64,000 bases of DNA from UBA4732 sp002404095 (GCA_036783645.1 DAIPWT010000002.1:62001-126000); one strand, 5' to 3'; shown: positions 42,006 through 51,798, counted from the stretch's first letter. Notes: a model not told the origin generated them from the sequence alone. A program made the numbers and translations.

Positions 42006-42026
42006 ACCCGCACAAGGAGTGAGCCA

Positions 42027-43133
42027 ATGAACGATTTGGTTTGCGAACACGAAATGGTGTTGCGAATGCCGGCGGTGCGGCCGGGACGCGAGCCGTTTCT
42101 TTCGGTGATCGTGCCGGTGCGCAACGAGGAGCGCTACATCGGCGACACGCTCGACCAATTGCTGGCGCAGCGCTACGACCCGCGCCGCTTTGAGGTCTTG
42201 GTGGCCGACGGCGGCTCCACGGACTCCACGCGCGAGATCGTGGCCGATTATGCCCGGCGCCATCCGCAGGTCCGCTTACTCAAGAATGAGGGCCGGTTGT
42301 CGAGCGCGGGCCGTAATGTCGCGGTTCGCGCATCCCGCGGCGAGATTGTGCTATTAGTGGATGGCCATTGTCGCTTAGACGACCCGTGGCACTTGGCCGA
42401 AGCGGCGGGGGCGTTCGCGCGAAGCGGAGCCGATTGCCTGGGCCGGCCGCAATCGCTTGACGTGACGGGCGCGGCGGCTTTTCAGCGTGCCGTGGCGGCG
42501 GCGCGATTGTCGCGCTTGGGCCATCATCCGAGTTCGCACATCTACTCCGACCGCGAGGGCTTCGTACCGCCGCAGAGCGTGGCCGTCGCCTATCGCCGCT
42601 CGGTTTTCGAGAAAGTGGGCCTATTCGACGAGGCGTTTGACGCTTGCGAAGACGTGGAGTTCAACCACCGCGCGGCCTGCGCCGGCCTGCGCTGCTTCTT
42701 TACCCCGCGCGTGGGCGTGACCTACTATCCGCGCGCCACCCTGGCCGGCCTATTCCGGCAGATGACGCGCTACGGACGCGGCCGCGTGCGCCTGCTACGC
42801 AAGCACCCGGACTCGTTTTCGCTGCCGGGGTTCCTACCGGCGGCGTTCCTATGCGGGGCGGCGTTCGGACCGCTGACAGCCTTATGTCATCCCCTGCTGA
42901 CCGTTGCCTACGCCTCAATTATGGCGCTTTACGCTCTCGTATTACTGCTGTTTAGCGTCGGCGTGTGTGTGCGTCGGCGCGACCCGGCGCTGTTGCCGCT
43001 GCTGCCCTTGGTCTTTGCGACCGTCCATGCGGGCGCCGGTTGGGGCGTCTTGGTGGAGGCCGTCGCCGGCAAGAAGCCGGCCGTCTCGGCGCCGATGCTG
43101 CCCGCTGTTTTGCCATTGCGACAGGCCGCTTGA
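42027..43133 (+). CDS. Family 2 glycosyltransferase (ExoA-like)
   Basis: A 368-aa membrane-associated inverting glycosyltransferase with AAGGAG upstream. The GT-A core begins LSVIVPVRNEERYIGDTLDQ, with the acidic motif in VADGGSTDSTREI and a second in LLVDGHCRLDDPW. The acceptor-side acidic residues are in AFDACEDVEFNHRA. Three to four hydrophobic segments follow residue 275 (LPAAFLCGAAFGPLTAL, LALVLLLFSVGVCV-type). It probably adds a sugar to the lipid-linked unit. Confidence 0.85.
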   Translation: MNDLVCEHEMVLRMPAVRPGREPFLSVIVPVRNEERYIGDTLDQLLAQRYDPRRFEVLVADGGSTDSTREIVADYARRHPQVRLLKNEGRLSSAGRNVAVRASRGEIVLLVDGHCRLDDPWHLAEAAGAFARSGADCLGRPQSLDVTGAAAFQRAVAAARLSRLGHHPSSHIYSDREGFVPPQSVAVAYRRSVFEKVGLFDEAFDACEDVEFNHRAACAGLRCFFTPRVGVTYYPRATLAGLFRQMTRYGRGRVRLLRKHPDSFSLPGFLPAAFLCGAAFGPLTALCHPLLTVAYASIMALYALVLLLFSVGVCVRRRDPALLPLLPLVFATVHAGAGWGVLVEAVAGKKPAVSAPMLPAVLPLRQAA

Positions 43134-43157
43134 GCCGGACAACACGGAGGTTTTGCC

Positions 43158-44075
43158 ATGTCCGCCGACTTGCTCCCTCATCCCGCGACCGTCGCCGTTC
43201 CGCCTAACGGCGCGACGACGCTCAACGCCTTGACCATCGATGTGGAAGACTATTTCCACGTTTCCGGCTTTGAGGGCTGCGTTGACCGATCACGATGGGA
43301 TGACTTTCCATCGCGCGTCGCGGACAATACGCATCGCATTATGGACGTTCTGGCGGCGGCAGGCGTTCAGGGCACGTTTTTCGTCCTAGGCTGGGTGGCG
43401 GAACGCCGACCGGATCTGGTCAAGGACATTCGCGCGGCAGGCCACGAAATTGGCAGCCACGGCTACTGGCACCGGCTGATTTACCGTCAGACGCCGGATG
43501 AATTCCGCGCCGATCTGCGCCACGGCCGCGACGTGCTGCAAGACATCCTCGGCGAAACCGTGACGGCCTATCGGGCGCCGAGCTTCTCCATCACAAGGCA
43601 ATCGCTCTGGGCATTGGACGTGCTGATCGAGGAAGGTTTCCTTGTGGACTCCAGTATCTACCCGACGCGGCATGACCGTTACGGCATCCCCGGCGCGCCG
43701 CTGGAACCACACCGCATCGAACGGCCGGCCGGTACGCTTTGGGAGTTTTCGCCTCCGGTATACCGCTGCGCCGGTTATCCCCTGGCCGTTGGCGGCGGCG
43801 GCTGGTTTCGGCTCTATCCCTACGCCGTCACCCGCGGCTGCTTGAGGGCCGTCAACCGCGCGGGCCGGCCGTTTGCGGTCTACCTGCATCCGTGGGAACT
43901 TGATCCCGAGCAGCCGCGGCTGGCCCCCGGACGCATGGCCGCCTTCCGGCACTACGTAAACCTGCGGCGGACTGAAGCGCGGCTGACGCAGTTATTGCGG
44001 GACTTTCGCTTCGGCACGTTGTCTGAATCCCTAGCTACTTGGCGGCACGAAGGAGTCCTCGCCGCCGCCGCCTAA
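43158..44075 (+). CDS. XrtA-type polysaccharide deacetylase
   Basis: A 305-aa NodB-homology deacetylase, with GGAGG upstream. Motif 1 is TIDVEDYFHVSGFE (Asp, metal), motif 2 is HEIGSHGYWHRLIYRQTPDE (His-x3-His) and motif 3 is YRAPSFSITRQSLWAL. The C-terminal DUF3473-like part contains RYGIPGAP and VYLHPWELDPEQPR. This whole pattern is that of the exosortase-associated deacetylase family (TIGR03006). It removes acetyl groups from the polymer or its precursor. No signal peptide is obvious. Confidence 0.9.
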   Translation: MSADLLPHPATVAVPPNGATTLNALTIDVEDYFHVSGFEGCVDRSRWDDFPSRVADNTHRIMDVLAAAGVQGTFFVLGWVAERRPDLVKDIRAAGHEIGSHGYWHRLIYRQTPDEFRADLRHGRDVLQDILGETVTAYRAPSFSITRQSLWALDVLIEEGFLVDSSIYPTRHDRYGIPGAPLEPHRIERPAGTLWEFSPPVYRCAGYPLAVGGGGWFRLYPYAVTRGCLRAVNRAGRPFAVYLHPWELDPEQPRLAPGRMAAFRHYVNLRRTEARLTQLLRDFRFGTLSESLATWRHEGVLAAAA

Positions 44076-44113
44076 ACCGTTTTAACCCCACTTGAACAGC
44101 CCCGGTGATTCGC

Positions 44114-45412
44114 ATGACCACCACGATGTCGCCTCCCATCCCCGAAATCCTCGAAACGCCGCTTGCGGCATCGCGGACTCATCGCCCCCTTAATGTCGTC
44201 ATTGTGGACGAGGAATTGCCGTACCCGCCGACTTCCGGCAAGCGAATCCGCACGCTCAACCTCACGCTGCGCCTCGCGCGGCGACATCGCATCACCTATA
44301 TTTGCCACCGTAATAGCGACCCAGCCGAAGCGCGTCAAGCGACGGACTTCTTTAGAGATCAGGGGATCGCCGCCCGTACCGTGGACTGGTCGCCGCCCCC
44401 AAAGTCGGGCGCGGCGTTCTACGCCCGGCTCGCCGCCAACCTGCTGTCGCCGCTGCCGTATTCGGCGGTTTCGCATGACAGCCAGCCGCTGCGACAGGCG
44501 CTGCGCGAACACGCCGCGTCGCATCCGGTCGATCTCTGGCACTGCGAATGGACGCCTTACGTGCAGGCGGTGCGCGGCCTGCCGAAAGGCCGAAGACTGG
44601 TGGTAGCGCATAACGTCGAGTCGGTCATCTGGCGCCGTTATTACGAAACGGAACCTCATCCGCTGCGGCGCTGGTACGTCGGCGGCCAGTGGCGAAAATT
44701 TGAGCGCTTCGAGCGGCAGGTGATGGGCGAGGTGGATCGCGCCGTGGCGGTCAGCAGCCTGGACGCGGAACGGCTGCGCCGTGACTTTGGCGCCCGGCGA
44801 GTGGACGTGGTGGAAAACGGGGTCGATCCCGCCTATTTCCGACCTCAAAATACTCAAAGGGAGCCGGCGCAGCTGCTCTTTCTTGGCAGCCTCGACTGGC
44901 GGCCCAACCTTGACGGCGTGCGTTTGCTGCTCGACCGTGTATTCCCGGCGGTGCGCGCGACTGTGCCGTCGGCGCGGCTCTGCCTGGTAGGTCGTCATCC
45001 GCCGACGTGGTTGAAACAGGCGTCGGCCGCGCCCGGCGTCGAACTACACGCCGACTTGCCCGACGTGCGGCCGCAGCTGGCCCGCTGTGGCATGATGGTG
45101 GTGCCGCTGCGGATCGGCGGCGGGTCGCGGCTGAAAATCCTTGAAGCGCTTGCGTCCAACACCCCCGTCGTGTCCACGCGCGTCGGTGCCGAGGGGTTGG
45201 AGCTGGAACCGGAACGACACCTGACCGTTGTCGAAGACGTTGAAGATCTGCCAGGGGCGATAATCCGAGCCGTTCGTGAACCCGCCGCGATGGCGAGCCA
45301 GGCGGAACGCGGGCGCGAGGCGGTGTTGGCGCGTTACGGCTGGGACGCTTTGGCGGATCAGATGGACCGTGTGTGGATCGACTGCGTTGCGGGACAATCG
45401 CTATCGGTTTAG
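44114..45412 (+). CDS. GT4-type glycosyltransferase (exosortase-associated Stp1-like)
   Basis: About 432 aa; the ATG at 44114 is preferred over the GTG at 44105. The N-terminal Rossmann domain starts NVVIVDEELPYPPTSGKRIR and has IVDEE and HCEWTPYVQAV. The C-terminal GT-B domain has LLFLGSLDWRPNLDGV and PLRIGGGSRLKILEALA, the E-x7-E acceptor/donor site. Similar proteins are found next to exosortases (TIGR03087 group). Donor and acceptor are unknown. Confidence 0.85.
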   Translation: MTTTMSPPIPEILETPLAASRTHRPLNVVIVDEELPYPPTSGKRIRTLNLTLRLARRHRITYICHRNSDPAEARQATDFFRDQGIAARTVDWSPPPKSGAAFYARLAANLLSPLPYSAVSHDSQPLRQALREHAASHPVDLWHCEWTPYVQAVRGLPKGRRLVVAHNVESVIWRRYYETEPHPLRRWYVGGQWRKFERFERQVMGEVDRAVAVSSLDAERLRRDFGARRVDVVENGVDPAYFRPQNTQREPAQLLFLGSLDWRPNLDGVRLLLDRVFPAVRATVPSARLCLVGRHPPTWLKQASAAPGVELHADLPDVRPQLARCGMMVVPLRIGGGSRLKILEALASNTPVVSTRVGAEGLELEPERHLTVVEDVEDLPGAIIRAVREPAAMASQAERGREAVLARYGWDALADQMDRVWIDCVAGQSLSV

Positions 45413-45451
45413 GGCGCCAGTACGGCGGTCCAACAGGGAAGAGCGACCGGC

Positions 45452-46675
45452 ATGAACATCGTACACCTAATGGCGTCCACGTTTTACGGCGGGCCGGAGC
45501 GGCAGATACTTGGCTTGGCTCGCGCCCTCGCGCCGGCCGACCACACCGCCGTCCTGACGTTCGTGGAAGGCGGCCGCTGTCGGGCCTTCCTGGTGGAAGC
45601 GAGAAGACAGGGCGTTGAGGCGGCGGCCGTTGACCACGATACCCCGTATTTGCGCGCCGCGGTTGCCGATTTGACGACCGAGCTGAGGCGACGCAAAGGC
45701 GACGTCCTTCTCTGTCACGGCTACAAAGCGGACCTTTTGGGTCGTCTGGCGGCGCGGCGCGTCGGCGTACCTGTCGTGAGTGTGTCGCGCGGCTGGACGG
45801 GAGAAAACGGCCGCGTTCGACTGTACGAAGCGGTGGACCGCTTTCATCTGCGGTGGATGGATCAGGTCGTCTGCGTCTCCGAGGCGCAGGCGCGGAAGGC
45901 GCGACGAACCGGCGTTCGACGGGACCGCGTGCGCGTGATTTATAACTCCGTCGATCCAGAACGATTTTACGATCTCGACGCTATTTATAGGGTCAAACTG
46001 CTCCGCTGCTTCAAGAGCGCTCCCACGCGGATCGTCGGCGCGGCCGGCCGGCTTAGCCCCGAAAAAGGCTTCGACGTACTGATCGAGGCGGCGCGGAGCG
46101 TCGTGAAGAAAGACCCATCGGTCGGCTTCGTGGTTTTCGGCGACGGTGTCTGCCGCGACAAATTAGTCCGGCAAATCAAGGCCGCCGGCCTTACGGGATC
46201 GTTCGCGCTCGGCGGCTTTCGCGCCGACCTGGATCGTTTTTTGCCCTTTTTCGATCTGTTGGCTCTTCCTTCCTACACCGAGGGAATGCCGAACGTGGTG
46301 CTAGAGGCTTTCGCGGCCGGCGTTCCAGTGGTGTCCACGGCCGTCGGCGGCACGCCGGAAGTGGTGGAAGACGGGGTCAGCGGCTTCCTTGTTCCCGCGG
46401 GAGACGCGGACGCATTGGCCGGACGGATTGGCGATGCGCTGGAATCGGAAGACCGGCTGCGCGACATGGGAATGCAGGGCCGGCAGCGGGTCCACGACCA
46501 TTTTACGTTTGCCGCCCAGGCGCGCCAGTATCGTCGCCTTTTCCAGGAACTGAAGTCGGCGCCGTTGACGCCGGCCGACGCGCCTCCCGCAAAGGCGGCG
46601 GCGACTCGCGCCCCGAATGACTTGGCCGACAATGACGATCTCATACACAACGCGTCAATGACATGCAAACCTTGA
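45452..46675 (+). CDS. GT4-family glycosyltransferase
   Basis: A 407-aa retaining transferase. The N-terminal domain begins MNIVHLMASTFYGGPERQI with the GG loop, and CHGYKADLLGRLAARRVGVP follows. The C-terminal donor-binding domain has VGAAGRLSPEKGFDVLIEA and LPSYTEGMPNVVLEAFA with the E-x7-E motif. It ends with a low-complexity tail (about 375-407), overlapping the next gene by 13 bp, so the two are translated together. Confidence 0.88.
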   Translation: MNIVHLMASTFYGGPERQILGLARALAPADHTAVLTFVEGGRCRAFLVEARRQGVEAAAVDHDTPYLRAAVADLTTELRRRKGDVLLCHGYKADLLGRLAARRVGVPVVSVSRGWTGENGRVRLYEAVDRFHLRWMDQVVCVSEAQARKARRTGVRRDRVRVIYNSVDPERFYDLDAIYRVKLLRCFKSAPTRIVGAAGRLSPEKGFDVLIEAARSVVKKDPSVGFVVFGDGVCRDKLVRQIKAAGLTGSFALGGFRADLDRFLPFFDLLALPSYTEGMPNVVLEAFAAGVPVVSTAVGGTPEVVEDGVSGFLVPAGDADALAGRIGDALESEDRLRDMGMQGRQRVHDHFTFAAQARQYRRLFQELKSAPLTPADAPPAKAAATRAPNDLADNDDLIHNASMTCKP

Positions 46676-47829
46676 CCGAGACGAAAACTCTGGAATTGGC
46701 GACCTCTGCCGCAGCGGAAGCGGCGCCGGACCCGGTGCGCGTTTGCTTCCTGATCGACGACCTAGCGGCGGCCGGCACGGAGTCGCAACTGCTGGCGTTG
46801 ATCGACCGCCTCGACCGCGGCCGCGTCCAGCCTTACCTTTGCCTGCTCCGCGGCCAAGGCTCTGGCTCGCGTGCGTTGGAGCCTGAGAATTGCCCAGTTT
46901 GGCGGATGGGCGTCGGCTCCCTGTGCCGGCCCGCGACGCTTGTTCAAGCGATGCGTTTTATCCGTTTTCTACGACGCGAGCGCATTGACGTGGTGCAAGC
47001 GTACTTTCCCGACAGCGCATACTTTGGCCTGCCGGCCGCATGGCTTGCCGGCGTCCCGCACCGCCTGCGGACGCGCAACAACCTCGGTCACTGGCTGACG
47101 CCGCTGCACCGTCGGTTGGGGCGACTGCTCAATCGGATCGGGACGGGCACGGTAGTCAACTGCGCCGCCGCTCGGAATGCCCTCCTTGCCGCCGAGGGGG
47201 CGCACGCCAACACGGTGACAATCCTGGAAAACGGCGTCGATCACGGGCGTTTCCTGGCCGTGCCGCCGCTATCAGTCCGAACCGGCGTCGGCGGACGCAC
47301 CATAGGCGCGGCGGCCAATTTGCGACCGGTGAAGGGCCTCGATCTCTTGCTTGACGCCGCGGCTCTATTGTCAAGCGACCATCCCGATCTGGTATGTCAG
47401 ATAGCCGGTGAGGGGGAAATGCACGGCGCCTTGGAAGAGTCGGCCCGACGGCATGGGCTAGCGGATCGGCTCCATCTTCTGGGTTCCGTCGCGGACGTGC
47501 CGACGTTCCTGAGCGGGCTGGACATTGCCGTCCTGCCGTCGCGGTCGGAGGGCATGTCCAATGCCCTTCTGGAGTACATGGCGGCGGGCCGCCCCGTTGT
47601 GGCCACGGCGGTTGGCGCGGCGGCGGAGTTAATCGACGACGGCGTTCACGGCCTTCTCGTTCCGCCCAACGACGCCAGGAAATTGGCTGAGGCGATTGAC
47701 CGCTTGCTGAAGAATCCCGGCTTGGCGAAGCACATGGGAGATGCGGCCAGGCGTCGTGTCCGCGAGCGGTATAGCCGCGAGGCAATGGTTGAACGCTTTA
47801 CGGACTTTTACGAGCGTTTAAGCGCCTAA
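46663..47829 (+). CDS. GT4-family glycosyltransferase
   Basis: A 388-aa protein of the same GT-B type. DPVRVCFLIDDLAAAGTESQ starts the N-terminal domain; NLRPVKGLDLLLDAAALL and LPSRSEGMSNALLEYMAAGR mark the donor site. The start lies inside the preceding gene. It shares the same domain order as its neighbour (residues about 30-390) but is clearly divergent in sequence. Confidence 0.88.
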   Translation: MQTLTETKTLELATSAAAEAAPDPVRVCFLIDDLAAAGTESQLLALIDRLDRGRVQPYLCLLRGQGSGSRALEPENCPVWRMGVGSLCRPATLVQAMRFIRFLRRERIDVVQAYFPDSAYFGLPAAWLAGVPHRLRTRNNLGHWLTPLHRRLGRLLNRIGTGTVVNCAAARNALLAAEGAHANTVTILENGVDHGRFLAVPPLSVRTGVGGRTIGAAANLRPVKGLDLLLDAAALLSSDHPDLVCQIAGEGEMHGALEESARRHGLADRLHLLGSVADVPTFLSGLDIAVLPSRSEGMSNALLEYMAAGRPVVATAVGAAAELIDDGVHGLLVPPNDARKLAEAIDRLLKNPGLAKHMGDAARRRVRERYSREAMVERFTDFYERLSA

Positions 47830-47849
47830 CAACCTGGAGGAACATCAAG

Positions 47850-49436
47850 ATGTCCGTTGTAACGAATAACATTCTGAAACCGGCCGAGTACGGCGCCGCC
47901 CCGCGCTGGCTGACCGACGGCCGCATCCTCGCTCTGGTCGAATTCGCGGCCGGCGCCGCCGCGGTCATTGTTCTCGCGTCGCTGGGCGTCGTGGTGATCG
48001 GCCACCTTACCGACCGCTATCATCTCAATTTCGCCACCGGCGTTTACGCCGCTCTGGCTGCGCGCCTCAACGACGGCGTTTTGTACCCTTCGCTGTACGA
48101 CGGCGCCCACTACGGCGGCACTCGCTACATGCCATTGTTTTTCGTCCTTCACGCCGGCCTTGCCCGCTTCACCGGCGAATACATTCTTTCAGGTAAGCTG
48201 ATCGCGCTTGCCCTTTCAATCGTTCTGTGCATTCAGCTTTACCGCATCGTCCGCGGCTTCGGTTGCGGCCGCGGCGTCGCTCTCGCGCTCGCCAGCCTCG
48301 GCGTAGTCACGCAATCGGGCTATCTTGTCGCCACAAGCATCCGGGCCGACTTGCTGGCGGTGGTGTTGCAATTGGCCGCGCTACAACTGGTGCGCGGCGG
48401 CGACTCGGCGCCACGGGCCGCGGGCGCCGGCGTACTATGTACGCTGGCCTTGCTCGCCAAGTTCACGGCCGCTTGGGCGCCGGCCGCAATCCTCATCGCC
48501 TATTTCGTGAAGCATCGACGCGCCAGCGTTATCTTCCTAGCGACTTGGCTCGGTACGTTGGCCCTCGCGCTGGTCTGCCTCCACCTGGGCACGTCCGGCC
48601 GGATGCTCGACAGCTTCCGCGCCGGGGCCGTCCAGAATGTGGGAGTTGTAAGCATCCTGAAGTCGCCGATTGCTTTTCTCGCCCGTCTTGGCCGCGGCGG
48701 CGCGGCGGAAGCGTTTCTCATCCCATTGGCGATTCTGGAATGCGTCCTCGCCGTTCGGCAGCGCCGATTTACGATCTATCATGGCGGGTTACTGCTCTCA
48801 CTGCCGATCCTCTTGGTTATTTTCACCGATCTGGGCGCCGACTTTAACCACCTGCTCGATTTGGTCGTGTTAGCCATTCCGCTGGCCGGATCGTTGTGGG
48901 CGTCCTTGCCTTCGACCGACCGCGCTCATGTGGCGGTGCGCGCGGGTTTGGCGGTGGCCGTTTGCTGGGTGCTATTCATGTGCTGGACCGCGATGCTCGG
49001 TAATCCCCTCCGCGACGTGGCGACCGCATGGATCAGGCACGCTAAGACTGGCTTCCCGGCCAAGCCCCTCGCCGGTCTGGTGTCCGACGACGCCACTCTC
49101 CTTTGCGAAGACCCCTGGATTCCCGTCTCGCGCAACCAGGCGCCGACGATTATCGACCCTTACGCTGTTGCCTGCATGACGCGGACGCATCCCCAATTGT
49201 ACGCCGACCTCGTGAGGCGGATCGAAGACGGGGCGTTCGATCAGGTCGTATTGCGACTGCACGGCGGCGAATTCGACCCTAGTGAAGAAGGGGAATGGGA
49301 AGATCGCACCCTCGGCCTGCCTGTCATAAACGCCGTGCGAAAGCACTACGAAGTTCAGAAGCAAGCCGAGGGATACCTCATCTACACTCCGCGCGGCCGC
49401 GCCAAGCCAGTGGGCACGCAACGCGCCGCCAACTGA
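47850..49436 (+). CDS. Polytopic membrane protein, GT-C glycosyltransferase-like
   Basis: A 528-aa protein with TGGAGGAA upstream and about nine to ten hydrophobic segments in the first 390 residues. An early periplasmic loop has Asp and Tyr-rich sequence (LNDGVLYPSLYDGAHYGGTR), and the later ATSIRADLLAVVLQLAAL carries an Arg-Asp pair, as in GT-C enzymes that use lipid-linked sugars. The last 140 residues are soluble. The exact family is not recognised. It is a paralogue-like partner of the gene at 51885. Confidence 0.65.
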   Translation: MSVVTNNILKPAEYGAAPRWLTDGRILALVEFAAGAAAVIVLASLGVVVIGHLTDRYHLNFATGVYAALAARLNDGVLYPSLYDGAHYGGTRYMPLFFVLHAGLARFTGEYILSGKLIALALSIVLCIQLYRIVRGFGCGRGVALALASLGVVTQSGYLVATSIRADLLAVVLQLAALQLVRGGDSAPRAAGAGVLCTLALLAKFTAAWAPAAILIAYFVKHRRASVIFLATWLGTLALALVCLHLGTSGRMLDSFRAGAVQNVGVVSILKSPIAFLARLGRGGAAEAFLIPLAILECVLAVRQRRFTIYHGGLLLSLPILLVIFTDLGADFNHLLDLVVLAIPLAGSLWASLPSTDRAHVAVRAGLAVAVCWVLFMCWTAMLGNPLRDVATAWIRHAKTGFPAKPLAGLVSDDATLLCEDPWIPVSRNQAPTIIDPYAVACMTRTHPQLYADLVRRIEDGAFDQVVLRLHGGEFDPSEEGEWEDRTLGLPVINAVRKHYEVQKQAEGYLIYTPRGRAKPVGTQRAAN

Positions 49437-49446
49437 GGAGACATCA

Positions 49447-50484
49447 ATGGCTGACATTCTGACCGACATCCCTGGCAAGACCGGCCGGTTTTGGGGCGAC
49501 CACACCACGTTGGTCGGCCCTGTAAAGCCTCCGTCATGGTTGTTGAAGTGGGCCGGCAACCGCTGGGCGCACAACCTCACCGGCGCCGTCGCCGCGCTGC
49601 GAATGTTCGCCCGCCGTGGCCGGTGTCATGGCGTTGTCACTGACGGCGGTTCCAGCGGAATGCTCTTCGCTTGGTTACAGGCGATATGCCCGTGGGGCCG
49701 CAAACCGCACGTCATGATCGACTGCCTCTGGGGCCGGTCGTCCCACCCGCTGGCGCACTGGCTCAAGAAAGTGCGCGTCCACCTGGCCGCCCGCTCCGTG
49801 GATCGCTTCGTTGTCTGGTCCAGTCACGAGGTCGAGGATTTTGCGCTGGCCTTCGACTTGCCGCGTGAAAAACTCCAATTCGTGCCGTTCCACACGACGC
49901 TGCACGATTACCAATACGAAGTCCGCGACGACGGCTACATCTTCGCCGGCGGCAATTCGGATCGGGATTATCGCACTCTGGTCGAAGCGGTGCGGCCGCT
50001 TGCGGCGCCAACGTGGATCGCCACGACGCGACCAGACCTGTTGAGCGGCGTCGAAGTTCCCGAATGCGTTCGCGTCGAGGGAACGACGGTCGATGGCTTC
50101 CGCCGGGCGATGGCGGCGGCCCGGCTGGTGGTGGTGCCCATGCAAAAGGGTACGCTGCGTTCCGGCGGGCAGCAGACGCTTCTCAATGCAATGCTGATGG
50201 GCAAGCCGACCATCGCCGTCGGCCGTCGCTGGGCAGGCGATTACATCGACCACGGCGTGAATGGTCTCATTGTGGACTATGAAGACCCGCAAGGGATGCG
50301 TGAGGCGATAGGTCGGCTTCTGGACGACCCGGACGGCGCACGGCGGATGGGGGAGCAGGCCCGCGCTCGCGCCGCCGATTTCACCACGCAACGCTGCATG
50401 GAAACAGTATACAACCTCGTGAAAAATGCGGGCGTCGAAGCTGCGCGCGGCCAAACGGGCCCTCGCTCGCTTCCGGCGACCTGA
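49447..50484 (+). CDS. GT4-like glycosyltransferase
   Basis: A 345-aa protein with GAGGAG upstream. The N-terminal half is divergent (MADILTDIPGKTGRFWGDHT, then VVTDGGSSGMLFAWLQA). The C-terminal half is typical GT-B: YIFAGGNSDRDYRTLVEAV, LVVVPMQKGTLRSGGQQTLL and NAMLMGKPTIAVG. In place of the usual E-x7-E the donor loop reads GGQQTLLNAM, so the acidic pair is changed, which is unusual for GT4. A cytoplasmic EPS enzyme is likely. Confidence 0.78.
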   Translation: MADILTDIPGKTGRFWGDHTTLVGPVKPPSWLLKWAGNRWAHNLTGAVAALRMFARRGRCHGVVTDGGSSGMLFAWLQAICPWGRKPHVMIDCLWGRSSHPLAHWLKKVRVHLAARSVDRFVVWSSHEVEDFALAFDLPREKLQFVPFHTTLHDYQYEVRDDGYIFAGGNSDRDYRTLVEAVRPLAAPTWIATTRPDLLSGVEVPECVRVEGTTVDGFRRAMAAARLVVVPMQKGTLRSGGQQTLLNAMLMGKPTIAVGRRWAGDYIDHGVNGLIVDYEDPQGMREAIGRLLDDPDGARRMGEQARARAADFTTQRCMETVYNLVKNAGVEAARGQTGPRSLPAT

Positions 50485-50517
50485 TCTGAAACGCACTCTA
50501 TATAAGGCGGCATAACG

Positions 50518-51798
50518 ATGGTCTGGATGCTTGGCGGATACATGTGGCTGTATGTGCATCGGCCCTTCGAGGTTTGGCCTTGGTTGGGCGACTTGCAGAT
50601 CGAGCGCGTCTACATGCTCTTGATGATCGCTTTTTGGGCCGTGCAGCCGAACAAGGGTTGGCTGCCCAACCGCATCCACGGCGCCATCGTCGCCTTCACG
50701 CTCGTCCTGACGCTGGCCTGGGTTGCCAGCCCCTACATGAACTCTCCGGGATGTCCGGAATCGGTGGAGAACTACCTCAAGGTCGTCGTCTTTTACATCC
50801 TGGTCGTGACCAGCGTGCGCGACGAGAAAAGCCTAAAAACGCTCCTGTTCTTATTCCTGGCGGCGGTCTGCTTGTACGACTGCCATTCGATGCGGGAGTA
50901 CATCAACGGGCGCTGCCAGTGGCGAATGGGCATTCGCCGCATGATCGGCGTGGACAATTCCTACATGGATCCCAACATCTTCGCCGCCGGCCTCGTCTGC
51001 GCGTTGCCGTTGACGCTGCCGTTCTGGGCCGAGAAGCCGTCGTCGTGGACGCGCGTGTTTCTCCTCGGCTTTACCGGCCTCGCGTGCGTCTCCATCCTCC
51101 TTACCGGATCTCGGACCGGATTCTTGGCTCTGGCGCTTTGCATCCTCCTCTGCCTGTTTGCCACCGGCCGCGTTAAAACCGCTCTTTTATCGTTGGTGTT
51201 GGTCGCGGTCGCCGCGCCCGTGGTGTGGTTCGCGCTGCCGCAAGAACTTCAGAACCGCTACCTGACGATCATCGACCCCAGCTATGGCCCGAAGAATGCC
51301 GAGATATCGGCGGAGGGCCGCATCGACGGTCTGGTGTACGGTTACGAAGCCTGGACGCGCAGCCCTGTGCTGGGCCACGGCCCCGGCGCTTTCACCTATG
51401 CGACAGGACGCGAACTCCAGGCTCACAATGTATACGGACAGGTAATCTCCGAACTCGGCGCGATGGGGGCGTTGGCCCTGGCCGGCCTAGTCGCTTGTTT
51501 CGCAATGAATTGGCGGGAAGCGGCGCGATTCCGTCGGATTTATTGGGACGAGCCGCCGACATTCGCCCATCACGTGGCCCGCGTCATGGTCTTGGAGGCG
51601 GTACTGCTTCTGTTCATGGGCTGGTCAGGGCACAATCTGTATCGGTTTCACTGGGTCTGGTTTGCTGCTTTTCAGGCGGTGGCGCTGCACTGCATCCGAA
51701 AACGGGCCGTCGCATTGGATGAGCAGTGGTCAGTCGAGCCGGAGCCGGTCGAAGAGACATGGGGAGCGACGCAACCCGCCGCGGCCGGCTCTTTCTAA
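50518..51798 (+). CDS. O-antigen ligase/polymerase-like membrane protein (Wzy/WaaL)
   Basis: A 426-aa protein with about ten membrane segments. The Wzy_C pattern is visible as LLTGSRTGFLALALCILLCL, a periplasmic loop of about 90 residues (from QELQNRYLTIIDPSYG to LGHGPGAFTYATG), and AHNVYGQVISELGAMG. It is likely the polymerase for the repeat units. It is the last gene of the plus-strand EPS operon; a 30-bp perfect palindrome follows. Confidence 0.82.
   Translation: MVWMLGGYMWLYVHRPFEVWPWLGDLQIERVYMLLMIAFWAVQPNKGWLPNRIHGAIVAFTLVLTLAWVASPYMNSPGCPESVENYLKVVVFYILVVTSVRDEKSLKTLLFLFLAAVCLYDCHSMREYINGRCQWRMGIRRMIGVDNSYMDPNIFAAGLVCALPLTLPFWAEKPSSWTRVFLLGFTGLACVSILLTGSRTGFLALALCILLCLFATGRVKTALLSLVLVAVAAPVVWFALPQELQNRYLTIIDPSYGPKNAEISAEGRIDGLVYGYEAWTRSPVLGHGPGAFTYATGRELQAHNVYGQVISELGAMGALALAGLVACFAMNWREAARFRRIYWDEPPTFAHHVARVMVLEAVLLLFMGWSGHNLYRFHWVWFAAFQAVALHCIRKRAVALDEQWSVEPEPVEETWGATQPAAAGSF

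Noticed and set aside
41019..42263. Minus-strand frame of 414 codons under the priming transferase gene
   Set aside because: It is the reverse frame of two well-supported EPS genes.
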